Assembly (NCBI GenBank): GCA_018417955.1
Contig: JACTVC010000067.1
Location: forward strand, 1 to 34,453
Direction of reading: 5' to 3'
Length of the DNA stretch: 34,453 nt
Source: Laccaria trichodermophora
Lineage: Eukaryota; Basidiomycota; Agaricomycetes; Agaricales; Hydnangiaceae
Shown: in pieces, positions 19,694 to 29,200 of the stretch
Layout: every line of letters begins with the position of its first letter
Numbering within the stretch: position 1 is the stretch's first letter
Program-made: the position numbers and the translations under genes
The notes under the pieces: generated by a model
Told to the model about the DNA's origin: nothing
Seen by the model: the letters and a program-made list of their open reading frames with translations, nothing else
Database searches by the model: none

Positions 19694-21664
19694 CACCGCA
19701 AAAATGCCTTTATAATCAAAAAACATGGCCATGGTCATCTGTTTTCAGAGATTCCTCCACCTGGTAATGATCAACATTGAAGGCTGGAAAACATAGTTAG
19801 CATACCTATTATGACACCCTGGAACCAGGGCTAATGGGAACCAGGTAGCTGAAAGGATGATGACCACATGTTGTAGTATATCATGACAATGAAATATTTC
19901 ATGTTCATGCCAGGTGCCTAGGAGTTTGGAGGCCACATGTTCGGCCACTTGGGGACGACATTCCAGGCCAGGTGGAGACAGTATGCTGGGCCAGTTGGAG
20001 GTAACTTGCACCTGCAGTATTGAACAATATATCAGCTGTTTCTGAAAGCCAGATTGTATGCTCAGGTAAGACACCTATAATGATCCTAGAGCGAAATTGA
20101 TTATATTGATGGGATGCAATGACTATCTACGGTATCTACTGACTATGCTGTTGATGCTGGACATGTACTTGGAAATGTCAAATCATAGATTCCCCAAACC
20201 TACTGACAGTGCTGTGTATTCACCCTTCTAGCTAAACCTCGAGCAGCTTCTTCAAGAAGAGGAGGCCATTCGTTGAGAGAGGCAGTTGTTTTTGTTGAGG
20301 GAGGAAACCATTCGTCAAGGTAGGGGGGAGGCCAAGGAAACCATTCATCAAGGTAGGGGGAGGCTGAGAGACCAGAGACATCATACATGTTGAGGGAGGA
20401 GACAGTTCATCAAGCTCAGAGACTCGTCAAGGGGAACATTCATCAAGAGAAGAGACTGTTCATTGAGGGAGAGAGACTGTTCATTGAGGGAGGAGACTGT
20501 TCATTGAGGGAGGAGACTGTTCGTTGAGGAAGGAGACCATTTGTTGAGGAAGGAGACCATTCATTGAGGAAGGAGACCATTCATTGAGGGGGGAAGACCA
20601 TCCATTGAGGGAGGAGACCATATGTTGAACAGGAGGACCATCCGTTGAGGGAGGAGACTGTCCGTTAAGGGAGGAGACTGTTTGTCAAGCCTCAAGAGAG
20701 GAGGCCATTCGTCGAGGCCCAAGGGAGGGATGAGGAAACTGTCTGTTGAGGGAGGGAGGAGGCCGCCTGTTGAGGGAGGGAGGAGGCTGTTCGTCGCAGG
20801 AGGGAGGAAGCTGTTCATTGCAGGAGGGAGGAAGCCATTCATCACGGGAGGGAGGAGGTTCGTTGACTTATGAGGACCTCTCGTAGATGTGGTGGGAAGG
20901 AAGAACTTGGGAAGAACAAGGAATTTTCGCACTGACTTGAAATTCAACATGATCACCTGATGTCGGAGTTTCAACAGACTTAAACAAACAAATTGAGCTG
21001 AGTCCACGCTTTTCACAATGCACACCTTATCTGCACTACCCTAGGCATTTCACAAATACCATACCACATGCAGAGGACTTATATTCGAATCACCGCACAA
21101 AGAAAGAAGAAAATTGAAGGGAACGGCAAAGAAGAGCAATAAACAAAAGCCTGTCAGCAACCTTGAAGATTTAGACCCAGACGAGGGCGAGGAGGGTGAA
21201 GAGAACGGTCGGTGAGATGATGAAGCTATGGAGGTTGACAGAGATAATGCAGATGAGGAGCCATCAGAGGGAATGGAATGCTCATATATTTGTGGTCTGG
21301 ACTACAAACATATAATACTAATTCACAAATCTCAGAGATGATGCTACAGTAAATGTTCAGATGGATCATTTGAATGGGTATCATATGACAGGAAATGTAA
21401 CTACTGGATGAATTGTCTATAAAATGGTCATACAGAACATACACCTGAAATTTGTGTGAGTTCCATTCATCTCCAGGCATGGTCAAAAAGGGTGTCTCTG
21501 GCCTTTCTTAGCCATATCGGGGCCACTGACCGATCATCATCAACCCATCATTTCCCAAAAACCTGGCTTCCAGGTTGACGACATCGCTCCTCCACATGAG
21601 AACCCTACCTTCAAATCATCACTGGCGTGCTCACTGGCTGCCGTGTTTTGACCAATTAGCGGTG
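19694..21664. mobile_element. 1,971-bp element inserted in the satellite, flanked by TA
   Basis: The satellite is interrupted precisely: ...GGTGTTCTGTA at 19683-19693 is continued by GATAATCGAG at 21667. The insert begins CACCGC (19694) and ends GCGGTG (21664), a perfect 6-bp terminal inverted repeat. TA lies on both sides (19692-19693 and 21665-21666), as expected for a TA target duplication. TA duplication is typical of Tc1/mariner/pogo elements. The ends beyond 6 bp match only partly, and no transposase frame is visible, so this is a non-autonomous or decayed copy. Inside are a 20-bp minisatellite and an acidic, broken coding remnant at about 21100-21290. Confidence 0.75.
20255..20866 (+). 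repeat. purine-rich minisatellite, 20-bp core unit
   Basis: Tandem copies of TTCATTGAGGGAGGAGACTG and variants (TTGTTGAGGAAGGAGACCA). The period is exactly 20 bp between about 20480 and 20600, looser on either side, with 20-30-bp variants ending in GGAGGGAGGA(G/A)GC. It is strongly strand-asymmetric (G/A-rich plus strand). The Pro/Ser-rich minus-strand frames across it are by-products. Confidence 0.85.
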
Positions 21665-21945
21665 TAGATAATCGAGTTATTGGTCCAGACATTTTGCATT
21701 TCCCCAAAACATTTATGTGAGGGCTTTTTGGATGTCCTCTGTATATTGAAACTGATGCTCCAGACATTTCACATTTTTTTTGGGACACTTATACCACCAC
21801 CAGGGTTGTTCTTCTGGTGTTCTATAGATAATCAGGTTATTGGTCCGGACATTTTGCATTTCCCCAAAACATTTATGTGAGTGCTTTTTGGATGTCCTCT
21901 GTATATTGAAAATAATCCTCTGGACATTTCGCATGTTCATGGGAC
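21665..21945 (+). repeat. satellite array, right-hand remainder
   Basis: Continuation of the 160-bp satellite after the inserted element. GATAATCGAG is at 21667 and GATAATCAGG at 21827, 160 bp apart. Another half-unit follows, ending near CATGTTCATGGGAC. The phase continues that of the array left of the insertion. Confidence 0.88.
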
Positions 21946-22307
21946 ATATGCCCTGGGATAATGTATTTCAGAACTCCCTCTCCTAATTTCACCATCCATT
22001 TTTGCCTAAGACATCTGGGGTCATTTGGCCCAATGATAAACATTAGGTGTTTTTACACCTTTGGGCCAATCTACAGCACCATAGTCTAGTTGCTCATTGG
22101 GCCCATTTGGGTAGTCCTATGACCCATAGAACAATTGTCCATGTTGTACTTTTATGGTACTATAGGGACACCTATGTCTACTTGTGCTGGAGTCGTGATG
22201 CACCATGCACTCCCTCATGTGTAGGGCTCTCATGGGTTCCCACAACATCTGCACCACAAATGCACCAAGGGCTCCATGGTTAGCATGATTCAGAGAAGCT
22301 CTACCTG
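21946..22307. other. unique sequence between satellite and Gypsy element
   Basis: About 360 bp with no gene or repeat that I can support. Its last bases, ACCTG (22303-22307), are the left side of the retrotransposon target site. Confidence 0.4.
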
Positions 22308-23328
22308 TGTGGAAGTGCGTCACGTTCCATTCACGACGCCTTCTGTATTTTTCTTTTTCTTTCTTATTTTATGGTTTTACTTTTTATTTTGTTATTTGTA
22401 TTTTACTTGTTCATTACTGAATGTCGAGAGAGAGTGTAGCGTGTATTTTCTTAGGGATCAAGGAGAAAGACCGAAGGCTGTGTGGCATCCGATCACTGGC
22501 AGCAAGAACGGATTACATGACATTCTACGTCAAAGCGTTCGCCGCGTCGCCCAACAATGCGCTCCCTTGGAGGAATTGGTCTTGGAAGTTTTCCTGGAAT
22601 CGTACGCCTACGTTCAATTTTAGTTTTTTTTCTTTTTTGCATTTTCTTCTTACTTACGACAGAACCTTTTCCGCTCGACGCGTTTTCTGATGGCTAGACG
22701 GTAGGGTCGAGCATCAATGTTAGGGATGTCCGCACTGAGGTCGGCAGTCGCGCACGAAAATAGACCTCTCCCTACATTGTAAGTTCCCCGAGTCATTCCT
22801 AGTCTGACGGATTTGCGGAGAGAGGTGAGGGTGAAGTCAGCATTGTTTTGTTTCTTTGTGATTCTTTCTATTTTCATTGTTATTTTTAGACGCTTCTCGT
22901 TTATTTTTGGTCAGGCAGCATGCGAGTACGTGCGTAGCCTTGTGATTGTTTGTAACGTATTTAAAAGGCTCTTCGCGTGTTTAAAATTCATTCTTCCCCC
23001 CCCATCAGACTCTCAAGCACGTTTAAAGTTTTTAAGTTTTTACAAGTCTTTGCCCAACACACTCTGTCTTCTTTCGACGACGACACGCTTCAAGAACCTC
23101 TCTTTTTACCTCTCACGCATTCTCAAGACGCATACATTCGACTCGACGCGCATACGTACAAACGGCGATTAGACGGTGACATCGAGCGCGATCTCACGCC
23201 ACTCACGATAAGCGCCCGATTCTTATTCCCCCTTTGTTCTCGTTTTCGTTGTTTCTCACTCTCCTTATCTTTTTCTGTGGCAGACGACCAGTGACCCCTC
23301 CCTGTCCTTGAACTTTCGTTCTTCCACA
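22308..23328 (+). repeat. 5' LTR
   Basis: 1,021 bp with TG...CA ends inside an 8-bp inverted repeat (TGTGGAAG/CTTCCACA). A TATA-like GTATTTAAAAGGC lies at about 22957 and may drive transcription. The first part is T-rich. An apparent 90-115-codon frame inside it is identical in the other LTR and has no family resemblance. Confidence 0.95.
22957..22969 (+). promoter_or_regulatory. TATA-like element in the 5' LTR
   Basis: GTATTTAAAAGGC sits about 370 bp before the LTR end, a position consistent with a U3/R boundary just downstream. An identical copy lies in the 3' LTR near 31207. Prediction only. Confidence 0.35.
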
Positions 23329-23329
23329 G

Positions 23330-23346
23330 TGGTGACCGAGACAGGG
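23330..23346 (+). promoter_or_regulatory. putative primer-binding site
   Basis: TGGTGACCGAGACAGGG begins one base after the 5' LTR. It starts with TGG, complementary to the CCA end of a tRNA, where minus-strand priming normally begins. The donor tRNA was not identified. Confidence 0.6.
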
Positions 23347-23624
23347 GTTCTGGTTTTCCGTTCTGCGCCTTCGGCTTTCGTCGAGAAAGAATTAGTACGT
23401 ATTCATTATTTGACTTTAGGCTGATTGTTCGGTTTTCAGCCGCATATATCCACCTCTTTCGCCATATACACGACCAACACCCCTCCGCTTTCGCAAATTC
23501 GCATTTTATTGCCACTTTCAGTTTACTTGAAGTGGTAGGACTATACGTTCAGCTGCGTATACGCTAAGCATTCCCCTTCGATTCTCTCTTTTCCTTCGAA
23601 TTTCTCTCTCTTTCACTTTTCTTC

Positions 23625-26174
23625 ATGGGTTCCGTAGACAAAATCGCGTCTATGGATTCACTTAATTCGTCTGTGTCTGAAACGAGTCTTAACGCGACTT
23701 TGGGCGTTCCTATGCCAACGCCTGGTACGCTAGGTGCTCCCAAATTCAGAGGGAAACATGTTTCGGATTTTTTGGATAGTCTGGAACAGCATGCAGATAG
23801 CGCTAGAGTTGCGCACTCGCTTCTACCTGGATATGTTCTCAGATACTGTCATACTAAAGTTCGGATGGTCATTGGGGCGTCCAAATTGTTGTCTGGAGAC
23901 GATTGGGTTTCAACGAGAGTCTATTTGACTGACCTTTACGGTTCGAACGATTCTATTCCTCCTAACTCGCCTGATCGCTTGCGGCATTGGTGTGCAAGTC
24001 ATGGAGAGTCAGGAATTATTGCTTCTCGCAAGGATGTGGATAAATACTATCGAGATTTCACGGCATTATCTTCGGATTTGACTGCAACTAAGATGCTTGA
24101 AAATGACGTTAACCTTTGTTTTTACAGAGGAATCCCGACGTCTTTATGCACTCGAATCAAAAAGCGTATACCGGCTGCGAACCTCAAAACTTCTTCACCT
24201 CCTAAGATCGAGACTCTTCTTAGTCTTTTACGAGCCGAATTTGATGAAGAAGATTTGGACGCGAAAGCAGCTTATGTTGGCTTGAGTCTTGACTCTGATT
24301 CCGACTCGAGCTCGAGCGATTCAGGTGAAGATATCGACAAGGTGCCTGTCACGAAGAAAAAGAAGAAGCCGTCGAAAAAGGTCGCTTTCGAAAAAACGGT
24401 TCCGGCAGCGCCAATCGTCGAACCGGTCGGGATCAGTCCAGTAGATCGACTTACCAAACAAATGGAGGATTTAAGGCTGGCGCACGCTGAGTTTTTACGC
24501 TCAGTTAACGTTACTCCGAATCCTAATCTGACCAACCAACAAATCCTGAGGGAAGCAAGATGTTTTTTTTGCGACAAGACAACGCATCGACTTGGTCTGA
24601 AGTTTTGTCCTGAAGTCGAGGTATGTATTAAGGAAGGATTGGTGGCTTATACCCCTCTTGGCAGGCTTGCTCGATCCGATGGGTCAGAACTTCCTCGGGC
24701 TTTCGGAAACGACGGTGGAGTCGCAAAAGTTTTGAGAGAACAGCACGCCGCGTCCAGTAATTTAAAAGGTAAGGCCAGGGAGGTCTCTAGAGACCTACCT
24801 CCCCATATGGCCAACTATGCCGGTCTATTGTTTGATGGTGAAGACGTCTTGACCTCGGACGTCTTTAACGCTTCACCTTCGTCCGCTATACCCGAATGGC
24901 GAGCACCTCCTTCATCAACGTCAGCTGTCACTCGCTCTCAAAAGGACAAAGAAACTCGCTTTGATCCTATCAAGCGCCCTGAGAAACGCCAAACCGAAGC
25001 TAAGTCCATTCCTAAGCTCAAGGATAATCAAAATAAACCCCCTGTTCCTACTATCAATAACCTTAGGCCGGCGAACGCTCCTATCGCCTCAACTCCTCAA
25101 GCTTTTAATTTACGACCCCCTGTCGTCAATACTGAAGATGCCTTCAAAAATCGTAGGGCGACACCTTCGAAAGCTAAAGATGTGGAGATGAAGGATGGGG
25201 ATACCAAAGCTAAGTCTACTCCCGCATATCATTCCACTTCCGACATTCAAGAAATGTATGACCTGGATAAAATAGTGCGAGAAAAGGTCAATAAGACGAT
25301 TGTGCAACTCGAATTAGGGGAACTACTCGCAATTTCAGTGTTTATGCAAAAATCGATCAGTAATATGACGAAGACACGTCGAGAGTACAAGTCCAAACCC
25401 GTGGTAGCTAATATCGTAGAAGTTCTAGAAGAAGCTGAGTGGGCGGAAGAGGACGTAACGTTAACGGAGTTGACTGGCGGTTATGATTCGGACGATGAGG
25501 ATTTTTATCATACCCTTCCTTCTGCTGAATCGTTTTCAAATGCAGGTTTCATCGAGTCGCGGGTTGGTCTTGAATTCGACGAGTCTAAAGAGTTGAAGGA
25601 AGACATCTTGATCCGATATGCGTCCGTGGTCAAGATTCATCTCGCTCCACAACCGCTTTTCGCGATGGTTACAGGACGCTTTAAGGGCAAATTTGCTGGA
25701 TTTGACGCGGTTTTTATGATTGATACGGGTTCAGAACTAAATTTGATAGCGCAAGAATTTTATGACAGGACGAACCTAGCCATTGATCTTGATGGAACAC
25801 GATGGTCACTCAAGGGGATCAACGGACGACCGGTTCCTCTAGGCGGATGTGTGCGCGATGCGGAAATCAAGATTTCCGGACGGCGATTTGATCACCACAT
25901 TTTTGTCAGTAGAGAAGGCACCAGCAAGCAAGAAATCATACTCGGTCAACCCTGGCTTCAGTGGTATTCCGCTTCAATTCAATATACGCGTCAAGGCGCG
26001 ATGAATATGCGTATTTGGCAAGACGGCGATGGTGACAAAATTGACGGTTCTCAGCAAGGTCCTTCTATTCTCATTCCACTTTGTACACCCGGCGCCCCTC
26101 GCAATGCGGCTACACTCAACCTCGACCATCGGGCTAGAATCGAAGAAGTAGACGACGTCGACGCGGGAAAATGA
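23625..26174 (+). CDS. Gag-protease polyprotein of the Gypsy element
   Basis: 849 residues from ATG 23625, about 300 bp after the LTR, to TGA. The N-terminal third is Gag-like capsid sequence (FRGKHVSDFLDSLEQHAD, YYRDFTALSSDL, LCFYRGIP). Next is an acidic Ser/Asp stretch then a basic KKKKKPSKK (about 220-250), and a variant zinc knuckle C313-x2-C316-x4-H321-x6-C328 (the usual final spacing is x4). A disordered, Pro/Lys-rich middle follows. The C-terminal region is a retroviral-type aspartyl protease with MIDTGSELNLI (D700-T-G-S) and the later EIILGQPWLQWYSASI. This protein forms the particle and cuts itself and Pol. The frame ends GCG GGA AAA TGA and overlaps pol by four bases; see the frameshift feature. 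Confidence 0.95.
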   Translation: MGSVDKIASMDSLNSSVSETSLNATLGVPMPTPGTLGAPKFRGKHVSDFLDSLEQHADSARVAHSLLPGYVLRYCHTKVRMVIGASKLLSGDDWVSTRVYLTDLYGSNDSIPPNSPDRLRHWCASHGESGIIASRKDVDKYYRDFTALSSDLTATKMLENDVNLCFYRGIPTSLCTRIKKRIPAANLKTSSPPKIETLLSLLRAEFDEEDLDAKAAYVGLSLDSDSDSSSSDSGEDIDKVPVTKKKKKPSKKVAFEKTVPAAPIVEPVGISPVDRLTKQMEDLRLAHAEFLRSVNVTPNPNLTNQQILREARCFFCDKTTHRLGLKFCPEVEVCIKEGLVAYTPLGRLARSDGSELPRAFGNDGGVAKVLREQHAASSNLKGKAREVSRDLPPHMANYAGLLFDGEDVLTSDVFNASPSSAIPEWRAPPSSTSAVTRSQKDKETRFDPIKRPEKRQTEAKSIPKLKDNQNKPPVPTINNLRPANAPIASTPQAFNLRPPVVNTEDAFKNRRATPSKAKDVEMKDGDTKAKSTPAYHSTSDIQEMYDLDKIVREKVNKTIVQLELGELLAISVFMQKSISNMTKTRREYKSKPVVANIVEVLEEAEWAEEDVTLTELTGGYDSDDEDFYHTLPSAESFSNAGFIESRVGLEFDESKELKEDILIRYASVVKIHLAPQPLFAMVTGRFKGKFAGFDAVFMIDTGSELNLIAQEFYDRTNLAIDLDGTRWSLKGINGRPVPLGGCVRDAEIKISGRRFDHHIFVSREGTSKQEIILGQPWLQWYSASIQYTRQGAMNMRIWQDGDGDKIDGSQQGPSILIPLCTPGAPRNAATLNLDHRARIEEVDDVDAGK

Positions 26175-26220
26175 AGACGGACGCGTATCCCAAGCCTGGA
26201 TTTGACCAGGACGTGTCCGT
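26165..26220 (+). promoter_or_regulatory. candidate -1 frameshift signal with overlapping ATGA stop-start
   Basis: The last sense codons of gag are GCG GGA AAA, giving the heptamer G GGA AAA (26165-26171) of the canonical X XXY YYZ form. Slipping back one base leads directly into the pol frame. Five nucleotides later (TGAAG) a stem begins: 26177-26186 (ACGGACGCGT) pairs with 26211-26220 (ACGTGTCCGT), 10 bp with one G-U. Within it is a 5-bp hairpin, CCTGG (26195-26199) with CCAGG (26206-26210), loop ATTTGA, stacked on the outer stem with an 8-nt bulge at 26187-26194. The gag stop also overlaps the pol ATG as ATGA (26171-26174), so reinitiation is an alternative mechanism. Confidence 0.8.
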
Positions 26221-29200
26221 TCCGACTCTTGGGAGGGCGCTTCATTCTTTGATGGGAACTTATAGTTTTGATTCTCCTTCTTTCATTTCCGAGTTAGAGC
26301 CTCCTGAAACTTATGATTTTATTTTGCAGAATATAGCGCATTGCACCCCTCGAACTTCTCGCCCTTTGTCGACTCCTTGGACTAAGCGCGCTCTTGTTTA
26401 CGAATCAAACCCTCTTCAAATGAAGACGAGATACAAGACAGTCGACAAGAAAGTCCGACCCGTCCCTAGTTATATGCCTGATCCGGCAGGACAAACATTT
26501 CTTCCCATAATAATTCCATCGCTACCTATTCTTCCATTAGATCCTCCTCCCCTTGCAAAATTCCATCCCACGAAGCGTCTCTCGGAGGATCGTCTCCAGA
26601 AAATTCTGTCAAGCGTTCCCAAGGATTTCCTGCAAACTCGAGAAATTGACCTTTTGGTACACGTGTTGCGCGAGCGAGAACTCGCCTTAGCTTTTGAAGA
26701 TTCTGAACGTGGTACCTTTTCTGACAAATATTTTCCAGATTATGAAATTCCTGTAATCGAACACATCCCCTGGGTGCAAGCGCCTATTCGCGTTCCGAAA
26801 GCTATTGAAGATACAGTTCGACAGATGTTGCTAGAACAAAAAGCAGCTGGAAAATATGAGTATTCTACAGCATCTTATCGCTCACGCATTTTCGCTGTAG
26901 GGAAGCCAAAAGGGGGGATTCGCCTCGTCGCAGATGTACAAGAACTTAACAAAGTAACGGTGCGTGATGCAGGCTTACCTCCGAGGACTGATGACTTCGC
27001 AGAAAGCTTTGTCGGACACGTTATATATGGCCTAGCAGATTTGTTTTCAGGTTACGATGGCGGAAAGTTAGGTGTCGCCTCCAGACCTCTCACAACTTTC
27101 AATTCTCTCATTGGTCCTCACCGTTCTTGCGTGCTCCCTCAAGGGGCAACGAATTCACTGCCCGAGTTCCAACGTTGTACTACGCACACTTTACAGGAAG
27201 AGATTCCTAAATACGGCGGAGTTTTCGTTGACGATGTCGGACTAAAGGGGCCGACTTCAAATTACGACAATGAAGAAGTCGCACCAGGTATCAGGCGTTT
27301 CGTTTTTGAATACGCTACTATTTTAGATCGCTTCCTGGCACGCTTTATCGAAGCAGGGATAACTGCCTCCGGCAAGAAGCTCGTTCTCCCCACGCCTCGT
27401 CTGCATATCGTCGGGACCATCGTTTCAAAGGATGGATGGCACTTAGAACATGGATTGGTAACTAAAATTTTAAACTGGGGACCTCTAACGAGTGTTACAG
27501 ATGTCAGATCGTTTCTCGGTACCGCTGGAGTTGGTCGGAAATGGATAAAGGGGTTCTCGCTCATCGCGAAGCCACTGACACAGCTTACACATATAGCTGT
27601 CCAACGAGAATTTCATTTTTCTTTAGAAGCGGAAGCGGCGCAAAAAGAGCTCAAGCATCTTATCTCCACGGCTCCGGTTTTAGTGAAGCTCGACTACGAC
27701 GCCGCGAGGCGAATGACTCATCTAGACTCTTTGCCTCGCGCTTCAGAGCATGGATTGGTCATAGTCGGAGTCGATTCATGTCAGAACGGGACAGGATGGA
27801 TATTATTTCAGATGGTTGAGAAGGAAAAACATCCGGTGATTTTTGGATCATGCACATTTAATGATACTGAATCAAGATATTCTCAAGCGAAACTGGAGCT
27901 GTATGGAGTGTTCCGCGCGATTAAGGACCTTCGCCATCGAATTTGGGGTATCCACTTTCGAGTTGACGTGGACGCAAAATTCTTGATCGAGATGGTAAAG
28001 CAGCCTGATCTCCCGAACGCCCCGATGACAAGATGGATTTCTTACATTGCACTATTCGACTATGAAATGAATCATGTTCCTGCGACTGCGCACGTGGGAG
28101 TAGATGGACTATCATGGAGAAAGCGAACCCCCGAGGATTCGGACGAAGAAGACGCCGAGGAATATTTGGACAAGTTTATGAATTCTTCGTCATTTGAAGC
28201 TAACTCTGTTTCCGCGTTGACGAACTTTTTATCCACAGGATCCTTGAACGCTTATCGTTCTACACGTCTCGACAACAACTTTTTCAAGGACCTTGTGTTG
28301 ACCATGCGTCGCACTCCGCACACTCCTTTCGCTTCGTTTCGAACAACCTCAATTGCGGAAGACCTCTCCTTCCTACAGACTGTGGACCCAGCTCCGGCTC
28401 TAGCATCAGAGCTTAAACGTTTGAGAGAATCAAACTTCAGTCATGCGTTGAAGGACTCTAGCAAAGCCTCGCTCGTTAAACGTTCCCTTTTGTCGGTCAC
28501 TGATGATTTTTCTTATACAGGACGAGAATTCGAACACAGACGGGTGAACAAGTCAGAGTTGGTCAAGTGCGAGCTTGCAGGGGAAGTTTTCACTTTGGAA
28601 ATTCAAAAGTACCCCCGGGCTTACATGTCGTCTTTGAGAGAAGGTGCGCCCCAGCCTACCATAACTGATCAATCTACTCTCCCAGGAATTCCGGATCCTT
28701 CGCAGCGCACTGATAATAGGTTTTACTACGAAGACGTGAACCCGCTAACAGACGTTACGTGCGCTACCCACTCTTACGGCGTGCAAGACCAAGACTCCCC
28801 AGAGATGTGGAAGGAGATTGTAGCTTACCTGAAGAACGACACTTTGCCTGCACGCTGTGAAGATCCTGTCAAGAGGAAATCATTCATTCGACGGACAAAA
28901 GGATACTTCTTGCATGAAGACGATCGCCTTTGGAAAATCGAAACCCAAGGGAAGTTACCGCGTCTCGTAGTAATGGACATTGACCGCTGTTCTTCTCTGG
29001 TAGCGGAAGCTCATAATGGTGTAGGCCACCGAGGGCGTGACGCCACTTACAGGACACTTTCCGAGCGTTATTTCTGGCCGAACATGTACGACCAGATCGC
29101 CTACTTCATCAGGTCGTGCAATGTCTGTCAACTCCGTTCGAAAGCTCGTCCAAAGGTCGCTTTCAGCCCAACTTGGAACTCAGGAATTCTGCGACGATTC

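Noticed and set aside
17266..19720. CRISPR-like array
   Set aside because: Units are contiguous and diverged with no unique spacers, the unit length is about 160 bp, and the genome is eukaryotic.
20561..21025. Pro/Ser-rich minus-strand protein (LPPS... repeats)
   Set aside because: It is a direct translation of the 20-bp minisatellite; composition and repetition come from the DNA repeat.
22421..22690. Open frames of 89-115 codons within the LTRs (and the identical copy at 30671-30940)
   Set aside because: They lie in non-coding LTR sequence, start in T-rich tracts, overlap each other in different frames and show no family resemblance.
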